In this document: in pieces, positions 34,087-44,400 of the stretch
How the letters are laid out: each line of letters opens with the position of its first letter
How positions within the stretch are numbered: position 1 is the stretch's first letter
Assembly: GCA_963790505.1 (NCBI GenBank)
Contig: CAWBOT010000004.1
Location: forward strand, 868,001-932,000
DNA from: Acidisarcina sp963790505
GTDB lineage: Bacteria; Acidobacteriota; Terriglobia; Terriglobales; Acidobacteriaceae
DNA length: 64,000 nt
Direction: 5' to 3'
The notes under the pieces: model-generated
Told to the model about the DNA's origin: nothing
What the model saw: only the letters and a program-made list of their open reading frames with translations
Database searches by the model: none
Made by a program: the position numbers and the translations under genes

Positions 34087-34738
34087 CCCTAATGATCCGG
34101 TTGACGCCTCTACGCCGCAAAAGGGCTATGAGGCCTCGGACGTCAGCGCCACTGGAATTGCCGTCTTCCTTGCCGCGCTCATGGCATTTGTGGTGGTGTT
34201 TTTTGTCTTCTGCTTCGGCATGGGGAAAGTAATTAACGACCAACTGGTCAAGCGCGACGGACCGCTGAACAAGTGGAACACGCTCGAGAACGGTTCGGCC
34301 GAAGTGCCGAAGAACATGGCCTCGAACCCGGCGATGGAACAGCAGCAGTTGCAGGAGCTCACCCAGCGCTTTCCGACTCCGCGCCTGCAGACCGACGACG
34401 GCAACCAGGAGCTGGCCGATATGCACGAGCGCGAGTCGCTGCTGCTCGACCACTACAGCTGGGTTGACCGCGGCCAGGGCAAGGTGAGGATCCCGATCGA
34501 GCACGCCATGGAATTGATCGCGCAGCGCGGCCTTCCCGTCGCTTCCGGTTTGCCCGCAGGACAGGCGGGGGCGCCGACCTATGGAGAGACCGCGGAAGGA
34601 GCGCCCATGGAAGCCGGCGGCAGCGACATTGTTCTGCCCCCCGCGCCTTTAACCGACGGCTTCGCGCCTACTGGATACGAGCAGGAACTAGCCAACAGCC
34701 GCAAGGCTCCGGAAGTAGCGGAGAGCCACGGCAAGTAG
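34073..34738 (+). CDS. Membrane-anchored protein of the ACIII operon, candidate extra subunit
   Basis: A 221-residue protein I cannot name. One membrane helix (IAVFLAALMAFVVVFFVFCF, about 27-46) leaves a long periplasmic tail. The tail holds a conserved-looking block HERESLLLDHYSWVDRGQGK followed by VRIPIEHAMELIAQRGLP, then a Pro/Ala/Gly-rich end. There are no haem or metal motifs. The gene overlaps actF by 14 bp and stands where some ACIII operons have the small subunit ActG, but is much longer. It is probably an accessory subunit that bridges ACIII and the oxidase or helps assembly; that role is inferred from position only. Confidence 0.75.
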   Translation: MPTRNPNDPVDASTPQKGYEASDVSATGIAVFLAALMAFVVVFFVFCFGMGKVINDQLVKRDGPLNKWNTLENGSAEVPKNMASNPAMEQQQLQELTQRFPTPRLQTDDGNQELADMHERESLLLDHYSWVDRGQGKVRIPIEHAMELIAQRGLPVASGLPAGQAGAPTYGETAEGAPMEAGGSDIVLPPAPLTDGFAPTGYEQELANSRKAPEVAESHGK

Positions 34739-34892
34739 CTGCTATGGCCGTTTCGGGTCGACGCAATGCGACGGGCGGCAAGAACTGGCTGCAGATTTCA
34801 TCCGAAGAAAGCGGCCCTCTTGCAAGACCGCAGCGGCTTCGAGCGGCAGTTAACATAAAGATAGGGTCTAGTGACGAAGGACTAGGGAGTAG

Positions 34893-35819
34893 ATGAAGCA
34901 ATTGCAACCAAGTCGGCGAGCGATGGGAAGGCAGGAGGTGTCGCCCCTCCGTAGGTGCTCGCTGGTTCTGGGTGTGCTTCTGGGCGCCTCGCTGACATCC
35001 TTCGCGCAGGTTTCGTCATACGGAGACAAGCAGATGGGTGAGGTCGCGGTCGACCATCCATCGCCGCTACTGAATAACGTGTACATCCACCAGCGTCTCG
35101 ACCAGCAGGTTCCGCTCGACGCAGCCTTCCGGGATGAGGCTGGGTCAACGGTCAAGCTGGGTGACTATTTCGGCAAGCGTCCCGTGGTCCTTGCGTTGGT
35201 CTATTACTCTTGCCCGATGCTTTGCTCGGAGGAGATGAACGGATTGGTCAGCGCGCTGGAGATGGTCAAATTTCGGCCCGGTAAGGATTTCGACATCGTC
35301 GCGGTAAGCATCGATCCCTCCGAGACGCCGGAGCTTGCGGCGAAGAAGAAGGCGATGTACGTCAAGCGTTACGGCCACCCTGAGACCGCTGCCGGCTGGC
35401 ATTTTCTGACTGGCCAGCAACCCCAGATCAACGAGTTGGCCAAGGCAGTTGGTTTCGGTTATGCGCGGGTTCCGGGGCCTGACGGGCATCTCTCGCAGTT
35501 TGCCCACGCCAGCGGCATACAGATCGTGACCCCGGAGGGCAAGCTGGCGCAGTACTACATGGGTGTCGAATATTCGCCCAAGGACCTGCAACTCGGGCTG
35601 GTTGAGGCGTCGCATAACACGATCGGAACTCCGGTCGACAATATCTTGACCTACTGCTACCGTTACGACCCGGACTTGAATAAGCACAGCCTGGTGGTCG
35701 CCCGGATCGTGCAGTTGGGCGGCGTGCTGACGGTCTTCGGTCTGGGCAGTTTCATGGTGGTGAATTTCAGGCGAGACCTGAATCAGGAAGAATTACCTCG
35801 CCGCGACTGGCGGGCCTAA
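34893..35819 (+). CDS. SCO1/SenC copper chaperone
   Basis: Thioredoxin-fold copper-delivery protein for the CuA site of the oxidase, 308 residues. The ligands are CPMLC at about 110-114 and a later His in FAHASGIQI. A signal peptide is at the N-terminus (CSLVLGVLLGASLTSFAQ), and a C-terminal helix (IVQLGGVLTVFGLGSFMVV) probably anchors the protein. GGGAG lies five bases before the ATG. It sits between the act genes and ctaC, as expected for oxidase maturation. Confidence 0.92.
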   Translation: MKQLQPSRRAMGRQEVSPLRRCSLVLGVLLGASLTSFAQVSSYGDKQMGEVAVDHPSPLLNNVYIHQRLDQQVPLDAAFRDEAGSTVKLGDYFGKRPVVLALVYYSCPMLCSEEMNGLVSALEMVKFRPGKDFDIVAVSIDPSETPELAAKKKAMYVKRYGHPETAAGWHFLTGQQPQINELAKAVGFGYARVPGPDGHLSQFAHASGIQIVTPEGKLAQYYMGVEYSPKDLQLGLVEASHNTIGTPVDNILTYCYRYDPDLNKHSLVVARIVQLGGVLTVFGLGSFMVVNFRRDLNQEELPRRDWRA

Positions 35820-35852
35820 GCGGTGCGGTTAGGAAACGGATAAAAGGGAACG

Positions 35853-36923
35853 ATGCACATTATTAGTCCGGTACTTTGGGAATTTCTGGTTAAGTGGCTG
35901 ACGAACTTCGCGCTCTTTCCGGCGGAGGCGTCGACGATCGCGCCCTATACCGACGCATTGTATTTTTTCCTGGTCCTTATCTCGGTGGTCGGCATGGTCA
36001 TCGTTGCCGCGCTGGTCTTCGGCTTTTCCTTCGCCTACCGCGCCGAGAAGAACCCAGTCGCAACCCATATTGAAGGATCGACGCTTCTCGAAGCCACCTG
36101 GACGATCATCCCGCTGGCGCTATTCATGGTGACATTCGTCTGGGGTGCGCTGCTGTACTTTCGCATCTACAACCCACCGACCAACGCAATGAACATCTAC
36201 ATCGTTGGCAAGCAGTGGATGTGGAAGGCTGAACATCCCGGCGGACAGCATGAGATCAACTCGTTGCACATCCCCATCAACCGGCCTGTGCAACTCACTA
36301 TGATCTCGCAGGACGTCTTCCACAGCTTCTCGATCCCGGCGTTTCGGGTGAAACGCGAAGTGATTCCGGGGCGCTACTCGACGGTGTGGTTCGAGGCCAC
36401 TACTCCAGGCGACTATCACCTTTTCTGCACCCAGTATTGCGGTACCCTTCATTCACAAATGATCGGCACCATCACCGCCCTGAAGCCGGAAGACTACCAG
36501 GCCTGGACGGCGGGCAGCACAAGTGGGGCATCTCTTGCGCAGAATGGCGAAAGGCTCTATGCCAGCCTGGGTTGCAACAGCTGCCACTCCGGACAAGCCG
36601 ATGCGCGCGGCCCGAATCTCGCCGCCGTTTATGGCGCGAAGCTGCAATTGACCAACGGCTCGTACGTGACTGTCGATGACGCGTTCCTGCGCGACACGAT
36701 ATTGAATCCCTCCATGCACGTGACGTCGGGATTCGCGCCCATCATGCCCACCTATCAAGGGCAGGTGAGCGAAGAGGGATTGATCGACCTGGTCGAATAC
36801 ATCAAGAAACTGAACTCCAACTATCGTATCCAGCAGACGCTGAATACGACCCAGTTACAGCCCGAGAAACCGGGCGCAGTGACGCCGAGCGCAGCTCCGG
36901 CGTCAGGGATGGTGAAGCAATGA
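35853..36923 (+). CDS. ctaC: Cytochrome c oxidase subunit II fused to cytochrome c
   Basis: CuA subunit of caa3 type, 356 residues. Two membrane helices (ALYFFLVLISVVGMVIVAAL and LEATWTIIPLALFMVTFVWG) precede the cupredoxin domain, whose ligands are His in DVFHSFS and the CTQYCGTLHSQM loop at about 192-203. A C-terminal cytochrome c domain carries CNSCH at 241-245 with a Met ligand in APIMPTYQG. The fused haem receives electrons directly from ACIII or a soluble carrier. The stop overlaps ctaD (ATGA). Confidence 0.95.
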   Translation: MHIISPVLWEFLVKWLTNFALFPAEASTIAPYTDALYFFLVLISVVGMVIVAALVFGFSFAYRAEKNPVATHIEGSTLLEATWTIIPLALFMVTFVWGALLYFRIYNPPTNAMNIYIVGKQWMWKAEHPGGQHEINSLHIPINRPVQLTMISQDVFHSFSIPAFRVKREVIPGRYSTVWFEATTPGDYHLFCTQYCGTLHSQMIGTITALKPEDYQAWTAGSTSGASLAQNGERLYASLGCNSCHSGQADARGPNLAAVYGAKLQLTNGSYVTVDDAFLRDTILNPSMHVTSGFAPIMPTYQGQVSEEGLIDLVEYIKKLNSNYRIQQTLNTTQLQPEKPGAVTPSAAPASGMVKQ

Positions 36924-38581
36924 GCACAATTCTGAATCTTCCCGATCAATCGACGGCAAGACCGCCGAAGCTCTCCTACCTGAACAAGGAATATGGCATC
37001 AAGAGCTGGCTGCTGACCGGTGACCACAAGCGGATCGCGATCATGTACCTGATCTCGATCACCTTCTTCTTCTTCATCGGCGGCGCGATGGCGGGCCTGA
37101 TCCGCCTTGAGCTGCTCACGCCGCAGGGCGACCTGATGGCCTCCGATACCTACAACAAGCTCTTCACCATGCACGGCGTCATCATGATTTTCCTCTTCCT
37201 GGTGCCGTCGGTGCCCGCGACGATCGGCAACTTCGTGATTCCTATCATGGTGGGCGCGAAAGATCTCGCCTTCCCCAAGATCAACCTGCTGAGCTGGTAT
37301 CTCTACATCATTGCCGGCACATTTACCATCTCCGCCCTGGTACTTGGGGGGGTCGACACCGGCTGGACCTTCACCACTCCGCTAAGCACTCATTATCTGA
37401 ATACTCATGTGGTCACCGCGGCTCTGGGGATATTCATTGCCGGCTTCAGCTCGATATTCACCGGCCTGAATTTTATCGTTACGATCCACCGTATGCGCGC
37501 GCCGGGGATGACCTGGTTCCGGCTGCCGCTCTTCTGCTGGTCGAACTATGCGGCATCCATTCTTATGGTCCTGGGAACTCCGGTGCTTGCGATTGCAATT
37601 GTGCTCGTTCTTCTCGAGCGGACGATCGGCATCGGGGTCTTTGACCCTGCCAAGGGCGGCGATCCGCTGCTCTTCCAGCACCTTTTCTGGTTTTATTCGC
37701 ACCCTGCCGTCTACATCATGATTCTGCCCGGCATGGGAGTAATCTCCGAGGTCATCAGCACCTTCTCGCGCAAGCGAGTCTTCGGATATACGGCGGTCGC
37801 GTTCTCGTCCGTGGCCATCGCCCTCTTTGGCTTCTTCGTCTGGGCGCACCACATGTTCATCATGGGAGTATCGAACTACTCCGCGCTGGTCTTCTCCCTG
37901 CTGACCATGCTGGTTGCGGTGCCTTCGGCGATCAAGATATTCAACTGGTCGGCGACGCTCTACAAGGGCTCCATTACATTCGAGACGCCAATGCTCTACG
38001 CTTTCGGATTCATTGGACTCTTCACCATCGGCGGCCTTACCGGCGTGTTTCTCGGTTCGCTGGGTATGGACATCCACCTGACCGAAACCTACTTCATCGT
38101 TGCCCACTTCCACTTTGTGATGGTCGGCGGGATGTTGATGGCATTCCTGTCCGGCGTCCACTTCTGGTGGCCGAAGATGACCGGGCGAATGTATCCCGAA
38201 GCTATGTCAAAGCTGGCCGCGGTCGTGACCTTTATCGGCTTCAACCTGACCTTCTTCCCGCAGTTCATTCTTGGCTACCTGGGCATGCCGCGCCGCTATC
38301 ATGCTTATCCCCCGGAGTTCCAGGTGCTGAACGTGCTCTCGACTGCCGGAGCGACGGTGCTTGGGCTTGGTTACCTGATGCCCATGATTTATATGACCTG
38401 GTCGCTAAAATATGGCGCCATCGCCGGGTCGAATCCCTGGCAGGCCACGGGACTTGAATGGCAGATTCAATCGCCGCCGCTGACCGAGAACTTCCTCGAG
38501 ACGCCCATCGTCGATTACGAGGCGTACGACTATGACTGGCTGGCGAACAAAACCAAACATGAGGTGACGACTGTTGGATAG
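36920..38581 (+). CDS. ctaD: Cytochrome c oxidase subunit I, A2 type
   Basis: Haem-copper oxidase core, 553 residues, twelve helices. Ligands are visible in the first-haem His of TMHGVIMIFLF, in FWFYSHPAVYIMILPGMG (CuB His and cross-linked Tyr), WAHHMFIMG (two CuB His) and AHFHFVMVGG (haem a3/a). The YSHPAVY form, with Tyr-Ser where A1 enzymes have Gly and the proton-channel Glu, marks subtype A2, as in Thermus caa3 and Rhodothermus. It pumps protons while reducing oxygen. The end overlaps ctaE. Confidence 0.97.
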   Translation: MSTILNLPDQSTARPPKLSYLNKEYGIKSWLLTGDHKRIAIMYLISITFFFFIGGAMAGLIRLELLTPQGDLMASDTYNKLFTMHGVIMIFLFLVPSVPATIGNFVIPIMVGAKDLAFPKINLLSWYLYIIAGTFTISALVLGGVDTGWTFTTPLSTHYLNTHVVTAALGIFIAGFSSIFTGLNFIVTIHRMRAPGMTWFRLPLFCWSNYAASILMVLGTPVLAIAIVLVLLERTIGIGVFDPAKGGDPLLFQHLFWFYSHPAVYIMILPGMGVISEVISTFSRKRVFGYTAVAFSSVAIALFGFFVWAHHMFIMGVSNYSALVFSLLTMLVAVPSAIKIFNWSATLYKGSITFETPMLYAFGFIGLFTIGGLTGVFLGSLGMDIHLTETYFIVAHFHFVMVGGMLMAFLSGVHFWWPKMTGRMYPEAMSKLAAVVTFIGFNLTFFPQFILGYLGMPRRYHAYPPEFQVLNVLSTAGATVLGLGYLMPMIYMTWSLKYGAIAGSNPWQATGLEWQIQSPPLTENFLETPIVDYEAYDYDWLANKTKHEVTTVG

Positions 38582-39320
38582 CCACGCGACCGCGACCCAT
38601 TCACCTGAAGCGGGGCATGAGATCCACGAGCATCCCGCTTACCTGCGCCACCACTTTGAAACCGTGGAGCAGCAGCGCGAGGCGACGCAGTTCGGCATGT
38701 GGCTTTTCCTGCTTACCGAAATCATGTTTTTCGGGGGCATGTTCTGCGCGTACCTCATCTATCGCAACTGGTACTATCCAGCCTTCGCCGCCGCCAGCAA
38801 CACGCTGAGCATCACCCTGGGGACGGCGAACACCGCCATCCTGATTACCTCGGGCTTCGCCATGGCGATGGGCGTCTGGTGCGCGGAAACGCGGCGCAGA
38901 AAAGGGCTGGTGATCTCACTTATCTTCACGATTATCTTCGGGCTTGCCTTCCTGGGCGTGAAGTACGTCGAGTATGCAGAGAAGTTCGAATTGCATCACG
39001 TACCCGGCGCTGATTTCTCCATCGCCCAGTTTGTGCATCCTTCGGCTGCTTCGCATGAAACGCCTTTGGCGCCTGATATGGCGGAGAAGACCCAAGTCTA
39101 CTTCTCGCTCTACTTTGCCATGACCGGCATGCACGCGCTCCACATGATCATCGGTATCGCGATCCTCTTCTGGCTGGTGGTCCGAGCCCAGCAGGGCGCC
39201 TATACCGACGGGTACGTGCAGCCAATCGAATACTTCGGGCTGTATTGGCATTTCGTCGATATTGTGTGGATATTCCTCTTCCCACTGCTTTATCTAATCA
39301 ACCGGCACCCGGGGCGGTAG
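38574..39320 (+). CDS. ctaE: Cytochrome c oxidase subunit III
   Basis: Seven-helix subunit III of 248 residues. It starts at a TTG (38574) inside the ctaD end, with GAGG nine bases upstream. Landmarks are GMWLFLLTEIMFFGGMFCAY, the AMTGMHALHMIIG helix and YWHFVDIVWIFLFPLLYL. It stabilises subunit I and supports turnover. A His-rich N-terminal tail (HATATHSPEAGHEIHEHP) is unusual but probably harmless. Confidence 0.94.
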   Translation: MDSHATATHSPEAGHEIHEHPAYLRHHFETVEQQREATQFGMWLFLLTEIMFFGGMFCAYLIYRNWYYPAFAAASNTLSITLGTANTAILITSGFAMAMGVWCAETRRRKGLVISLIFTIIFGLAFLGVKYVEYAEKFELHHVPGADFSIAQFVHPSAASHETPLAPDMAEKTQVYFSLYFAMTGMHALHMIIGIAILFWLVVRAQQGAYTDGYVQPIEYFGLYWHFVDIVWIFLFPLLYLINRHPGR

Positions 39321-39347
39321 GCACCCCGAGACAGGAAGCTCAGAGTT

Positions 39348-39695
39348 ATGACTCATCATCCTCCCCACCTTGCCGACGACGACTTCGATCCGAAAGATCC
39401 GGAAGCGATTCACCATATCGTTACTCCGAAGACCTACATCGCGGTTTACATCACCCTGTTGATCGCCACCGGGCTGACCACGGGCGCCGCGTTCATCGAC
39501 CTCAAGGCATTTAACCCGGTCCTGGCATTGGCCATCGCCTGCTTCAAGGCGGTGATCGTTATCCTCTTCTTCATGCACGTCTATTTCAGTTCGCGACTGA
39601 TGAAACTGACCGTCGCCGCCGGATTCTTCACCTTCATCGTGTTGATCATGATGACGCTGAGCGACTACATGAGCCGTTCGTGGGGACTTTGGTAG
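39348..39695 (+). CDS. ctaF: Cytochrome c oxidase subunit IV
   Basis: A 115-residue subunit of the prokaryotic COX4 family. Three membrane helices are visible: YIAVYITLLIATGLTTGAAF, VLALAIACFKAVIVILFFMH and VAAGFFTFIVLIMMTLSDYM. Its soluble N-terminus is His/Asp-rich (THHPPHLADDDFDPKDPEAI). It ends the respiratory locus. GACAGGAAG lies upstream of the ATG. Confidence 0.9.
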   Translation: MTHHPPHLADDDFDPKDPEAIHHIVTPKTYIAVYITLLIATGLTTGAAFIDLKAFNPVLALAIACFKAVIVILFFMHVYFSSRLMKLTVAAGFFTFIVLIMMTLSDYMSRSWGLW

Positions 39696-39775
39696 TCCCG
39701 TCAAAGAGACTCGCGACTGCGCCTTTCGCTGTCTCGGTCCGCGCTTTAATCTAGGGCTGCATCTCAGGCAGCATC

Positions 39776-41233
39776 ATGACCTCAGTCCCCGACACCGAAG
39801 CTGAACTCCCGTCCGCTCTCCAGAAACTCTCTCACGATCCAAGAATTTTGATCCGCCGCTCCGGGGCGCCTGAAAGGGATGGCAAGTGCGTCGTCTACTG
39901 GATGCAGAGGGCAGAGCGCGGCGTAGACAACCCTGCGCTCGACGTGGCGATTCAGGTCGCCAATGAACTCGATCTCCCCGTCCTCGTCTACTTTTCCGCT
40001 ATCTCGAACTTCCCCAGCGCCAACTTGCGCCATTATGTCTTCCTCAATCAGGGGCTTCGCGATGTTGAGGAGGACCTTGCCGAGCGGGGCATTGACTTCA
40101 TCGTCCGCCGCCCGCCGGGCAATTCACTCGAGGCGCTACTGAACGAGGTTGGCGCGGCGATGGTCATCGGCGACGAAAATCCCTGCCGCGAGCCGGAACG
40201 CTGGCGCAAGGTCGTGGCCCATCGTCTGAGAATTCCTTACTGGACGGTCGACGCGGACGTGCTGGTGCCGTCGAGCCTTTTCACCAGGCATTTCTACGCG
40301 CTGCATATCTTCAAGCCAAAGCTCTATGCCCACTTTCCGACATATCTGGTGAAGCCCCCTCAGATTCAGCCCATCCGGAGATGGAAGCGCCCAGCAGATT
40401 TCGCGGCGTTCAATGTGCGCGAAGATGTCACCGCCGGCTGGAAGAATCTGGATCGCTCAGTGGGCCCGGTCGATACATTTACCGGAGGCACGCACGCTGC
40501 GCTGAATCGCCTCAAAGAGTTCGTCGCGAACGATCTGAACGACTACGCGGACCGGCGCAATCACCCCGAAACGCCGGGTACGAGTCGGCTGTCTCCCTAC
40601 CTGCATTTTGGCCACATCGGGCCGCTCACCATCGCTCTTGCTGTCGAGAATGCTTTGAAGACGGGCAAGGTCACTCAGCCCGCGCGGGACACGTTCCTTA
40701 GCGAAATGATTGGCTGGCGGGAGCTGTCAGTCAATTTCGTCAAGCACGTCCCGAACTACGATTCGATCGAGTGCGCCGAACCCTGGGCGCAAAAAACACT
40801 GCGGGATCACGCCCGCGACAAACGCGACTCGGTCTATACCCTCGAGCAACTGGAGAAGGCGCAGACCTACGATGAGCTTTGGAACGCCTCGCAGATGCAG
40901 ATGGTCAGGTTCGGCTGGATGCACAACTACATGCGGATGTATTGGGCGAAGAAGATTCTGGAGTGGTCGCCGACTCCGGCCGTGGCCTTTCAGAATGCGG
41001 TCTACCTGAACGACAAGTACGAGTTGGATGGCCGCGATCCGAATGGCTATGCGGGTATCGCCTGGGCGGTCGCCGGGGTCCACGACCGTCCGTGGTTCGA
41101 TCGGCCCATCTTCGGCACCATTCGCTATATGTCGGGCGGTTCGACAGGAAAGAAGTTCAACTCGAAGCTGTACATCCGGAACGTGATGGAGGAGCAGCCT
41201 CTGTCGCCGCCTGGTGAGATTGCCCCCGGTTAG
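39776..41233 (+). CDS. phrB: Class II CPD deoxyribodipyrimidine photolyase
   Basis: Light-driven repair of cyclobutane pyrimidine dimers; 485 residues. The class II signature YWMQRAERGVDNPALDVAI near residue 45 and the FAD-binding block (SPYLHFGHIGPL, then DTFLSEMIGWRELSVNFV) are clear. The C-terminal WNASQMQMVRFGWMHNYMRM-type motif is also typical. It follows the oxidase genes after 80 bp, but there is no link of function. It acts in the cytoplasm and its chromophore antenna is unknown. Confidence 0.94.
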   Translation: MTSVPDTEAELPSALQKLSHDPRILIRRSGAPERDGKCVVYWMQRAERGVDNPALDVAIQVANELDLPVLVYFSAISNFPSANLRHYVFLNQGLRDVEEDLAERGIDFIVRRPPGNSLEALLNEVGAAMVIGDENPCREPERWRKVVAHRLRIPYWTVDADVLVPSSLFTRHFYALHIFKPKLYAHFPTYLVKPPQIQPIRRWKRPADFAAFNVREDVTAGWKNLDRSVGPVDTFTGGTHAALNRLKEFVANDLNDYADRRNHPETPGTSRLSPYLHFGHIGPLTIALAVENALKTGKVTQPARDTFLSEMIGWRELSVNFVKHVPNYDSIECAEPWAQKTLRDHARDKRDSVYTLEQLEKAQTYDELWNASQMQMVRFGWMHNYMRMYWAKKILEWSPTPAVAFQNAVYLNDKYELDGRDPNGYAGIAWAVAGVHDRPWFDRPIFGTIRYMSGGSTGKKFNSKLYIRNVMEEQPLSPPGEIAPG

Positions 41234-41436
41234 CCTTCGTCCAGGAATAAATGTCTCTTGCAAAATGCAAGAACTGAAGAATCCAGTTGCGCAAAGCGCC
41301 GTCCCGTCTCATAATTGCTGCAACTTTCCGTTTTCAAAAATTTGGTCCGTGGTTGATTGCTCTGAGGCGAACTTCTGTTTTCTGGAGGCCACGTCTACGG
41401 AAGGAGCACTGACGCCGCTGGAAGCAGAGGCGTACG

Positions 41437-44400
41437 GTGAAGACCCGACTGCTCCGCTTGGTAGGTTGTGTCGCTGTCTGCTTATCCGCGCTCCCGATGT
41501 GGGCGTTGCCGCCACAGAACGGCGGTACGGGCGAAACGAATGCCTCCCAGGCGCGCAAGGCGGAAGCTCGCAGATTTCTGGCGAAGCGCGGTCTCTTCGG
41601 TCTCGACGGGGCGGAGCTGCGCAAGCGAGCGCGCGAGGCCCGCGCCACTCTGACGGTGGCTCCCCAGAGTGGCTTGTATGCTCCTGCATTATTGAATCAG
41701 CCGTGGCAGGCGGTCGGGCCGGCGCAGGTGTCAACCGCGGCCTACGGCAACGTCACGGGAAGAGTGACGAGTATTGCAGCCGACCCAGCTGACCCGACGG
41801 GAAATACGGTGTATCTGGGGACGACCGGCGGCGGAGTCTGGAAATCGACCAACGCTGCCGGGCCAGCTGCTTCGGTTGTCTTCACTCCGCTGACCGACGA
41901 TCTACCTGTCTTCAGCAGCGGCAACCTTGCCTCGCTAAGTATCGGGGCAGTGTCGGTGCAGCCGGGGAACACGGGCGTGCTCCTTGCAGGAACCGGAGAC
42001 CCGAACGACGCACTGGATTCTTACTACGGCACCGGGCTGCTGCGCTCGGGCGACAGAGGGCTGACCTGGAGCCTGATCGTGAACTCCGGCGATCTGCCGC
42101 TCAATGGCGTTACCGATTTTTACTTCCTCGGTCTGGCGTTCTCCGGCTTCGCATGGAGCTCTCAAAGCCCGAACCTGGTGGTAGCGGCGGTGTCGCAATC
42201 TGCTGAAGGCGTCGTAGTCGGGGCGAACGAGAAAGAAATCTTCGGAGGCCTGCAACCGGCGGTCATGGGGCTGTATTACTCGACCGACGCCGGGCAGACG
42301 TGGCTTCTGGGAACCATAAGCGACGGTCCACACCAAGTGGTCCAGACTTCCACCGTGGCGATCGGCGGAGGCGGAAATGCCGCGACCGCGGTCGTCTGGA
42401 ACCCGATCCGAAACCGCTTTTATGCCGCGGTGCGATTCCACGGATATTACGAATCTTTGGACGGCATAACCTGGACGCGCCTCACGAACCAACCCGGATC
42501 CGGCCTTACGACCACCGAATGTCCAACCAACCCCGGAGGCGTGGGTTCAGTTGCCTGCCCGATCTTCCGAGGGGCTCTCGCCGTGCAGCCTGTGACCGGC
42601 GACATGTTCGCTCTGACGGTGGATGTGAATCTGCTCGACCAGGGACTCTGGCAGGACACCTGCTCGGCCACCTTCGGCTCCTGCGCCTCCAGCACAGTCA
42701 CTTTCGCCCGGCAATTGAATTCCGTTCCGCTTGACGACCCCAACAACCCGGGCACGATCGCGCAGGGCGACTACAACCTTTGGCTGGCGGCGGCGCAGGT
42801 CACCGGAGACACGCTGCTCTTTGCAGGTACGACGGATATTTATCGTTGCAGTGTCGCTGCGGGATGCGCATTCCGCAACACCACCAACACTGCAACCTGC
42901 GGCGCCGCACAGGTTGCACCCTTTCAACATGCCGTTGATGCGACTTTCGCCGGCCCGCTTTCCCTGATGTATTTCGGCAGCGACAGCGGTCTCTGCCGCT
43001 CCACCGACAACGTCAATCAAACCGAACCGCCCTGCAGCAGCGACGACGCCAGACACTATCAAAATCTAAACGGCGGACTCGGGTCGCTTGGAGAGGTGCA
43101 GTCTTTCTCGCAGGACCCTGGCAACAGCGCGATTTTTCTGGCCGGACTGGGAGTCAATGGAACAGCGGCATCGACAACTCCAGGACAAACAGTCTGGCCA
43201 CAAGTGTTGGACGGCTATGGAAGCTATGTGGCCATTGATCCCGCGAATTCACAAAATTGGTATGCACAAGCTACTGCCGGAGTCGGGATCGATGTCTGCA
43301 CGAACGGCCCCTCGTGTACCGTCACGGATTTCGCCCCGGTCATCGGCTATCCCCAGCTCGGCGCGGACGCGTTTGCCTCGCCCGAGCCTTCGCCGTTTCT
43401 GGTTGATTCACTGGACGTGGGCCCGCAAGGGAGCGTGAACCTGATCGCGGGGACGTGTCATGTGTGGCGCGGCCCGGCGGACGGTTTCTCGTGGTCGGCG
43501 GCGAACTTGCTCGGCGAACTGTATCCCGGCGAAGGGCCGGACTGCGACGGCAACGCGTTCATCCAGTCGCTGGCCACAGGGATAGTCGTGAACCTGGGAG
43601 GAAACGTCGAATCGATCTACGCAGGCATGGCGGGAATCGGCCTCGACGGACCCCAGGCGTACTCGGGGCATTTGTTTGAAGCAACCGTCAGCGATGGCGC
43701 GCCGGTACCCAGCAGCTGGACCGATCTCTGGCCTTCGCCGGTCGTCAACGACTCCAAGGGATTCAATCCTCAGGACTACTCGGTCTCCAGCGTAACCGTC
43801 GATTCGCATGACACAACCGGTCAAACGATCTACGCCACTGTCCAGGGGTTCGACACCCCAGTTGCCTCCACCGGCTCTGTATACGCCTCGACCAATGGCG
43901 GCGCCAGTTGGGCGAATATCCGAAGCAATTTGCCCAGCGACCCGGTCAATAGCCTGGCCGTCGATCCCAACGACGCCAACACCGTCTATGTAGCGCTCGA
44001 CACCGGAGTATACGTAACTACTGCAGTGACAAGTTGCCCGATGGAAAACTGCTGGAGCGTCTATGGCACGGGGTTGCCCAATGCGCCGGTGCTTCAACTG
44101 GCGACGTTTAACCAGGGCGGCCAGGCTCTGTTGCGCGCGGGGACCTACGGGCGAGGCATCTGGCAGGTCCCGCTAATTACAGCGGCGGCCACGGTGACAA
44201 CGGCGACGGCTGCGCCTACGACCCTGACATTCCCTGCACAACAGGTGCAGACCGCAAGCGCGGCGCAAACCGTGACGCTTACAAATACCGGCACGATTGC
44301 GATGGTAGTCAAGCAGGTCACGCTCGCTGGAGACTTTGCGGAAACCGATACCTGCAGCGTGGCTGTCGCTGTCGGCGCAAGTTGCTCGGTGCAGGTGACG

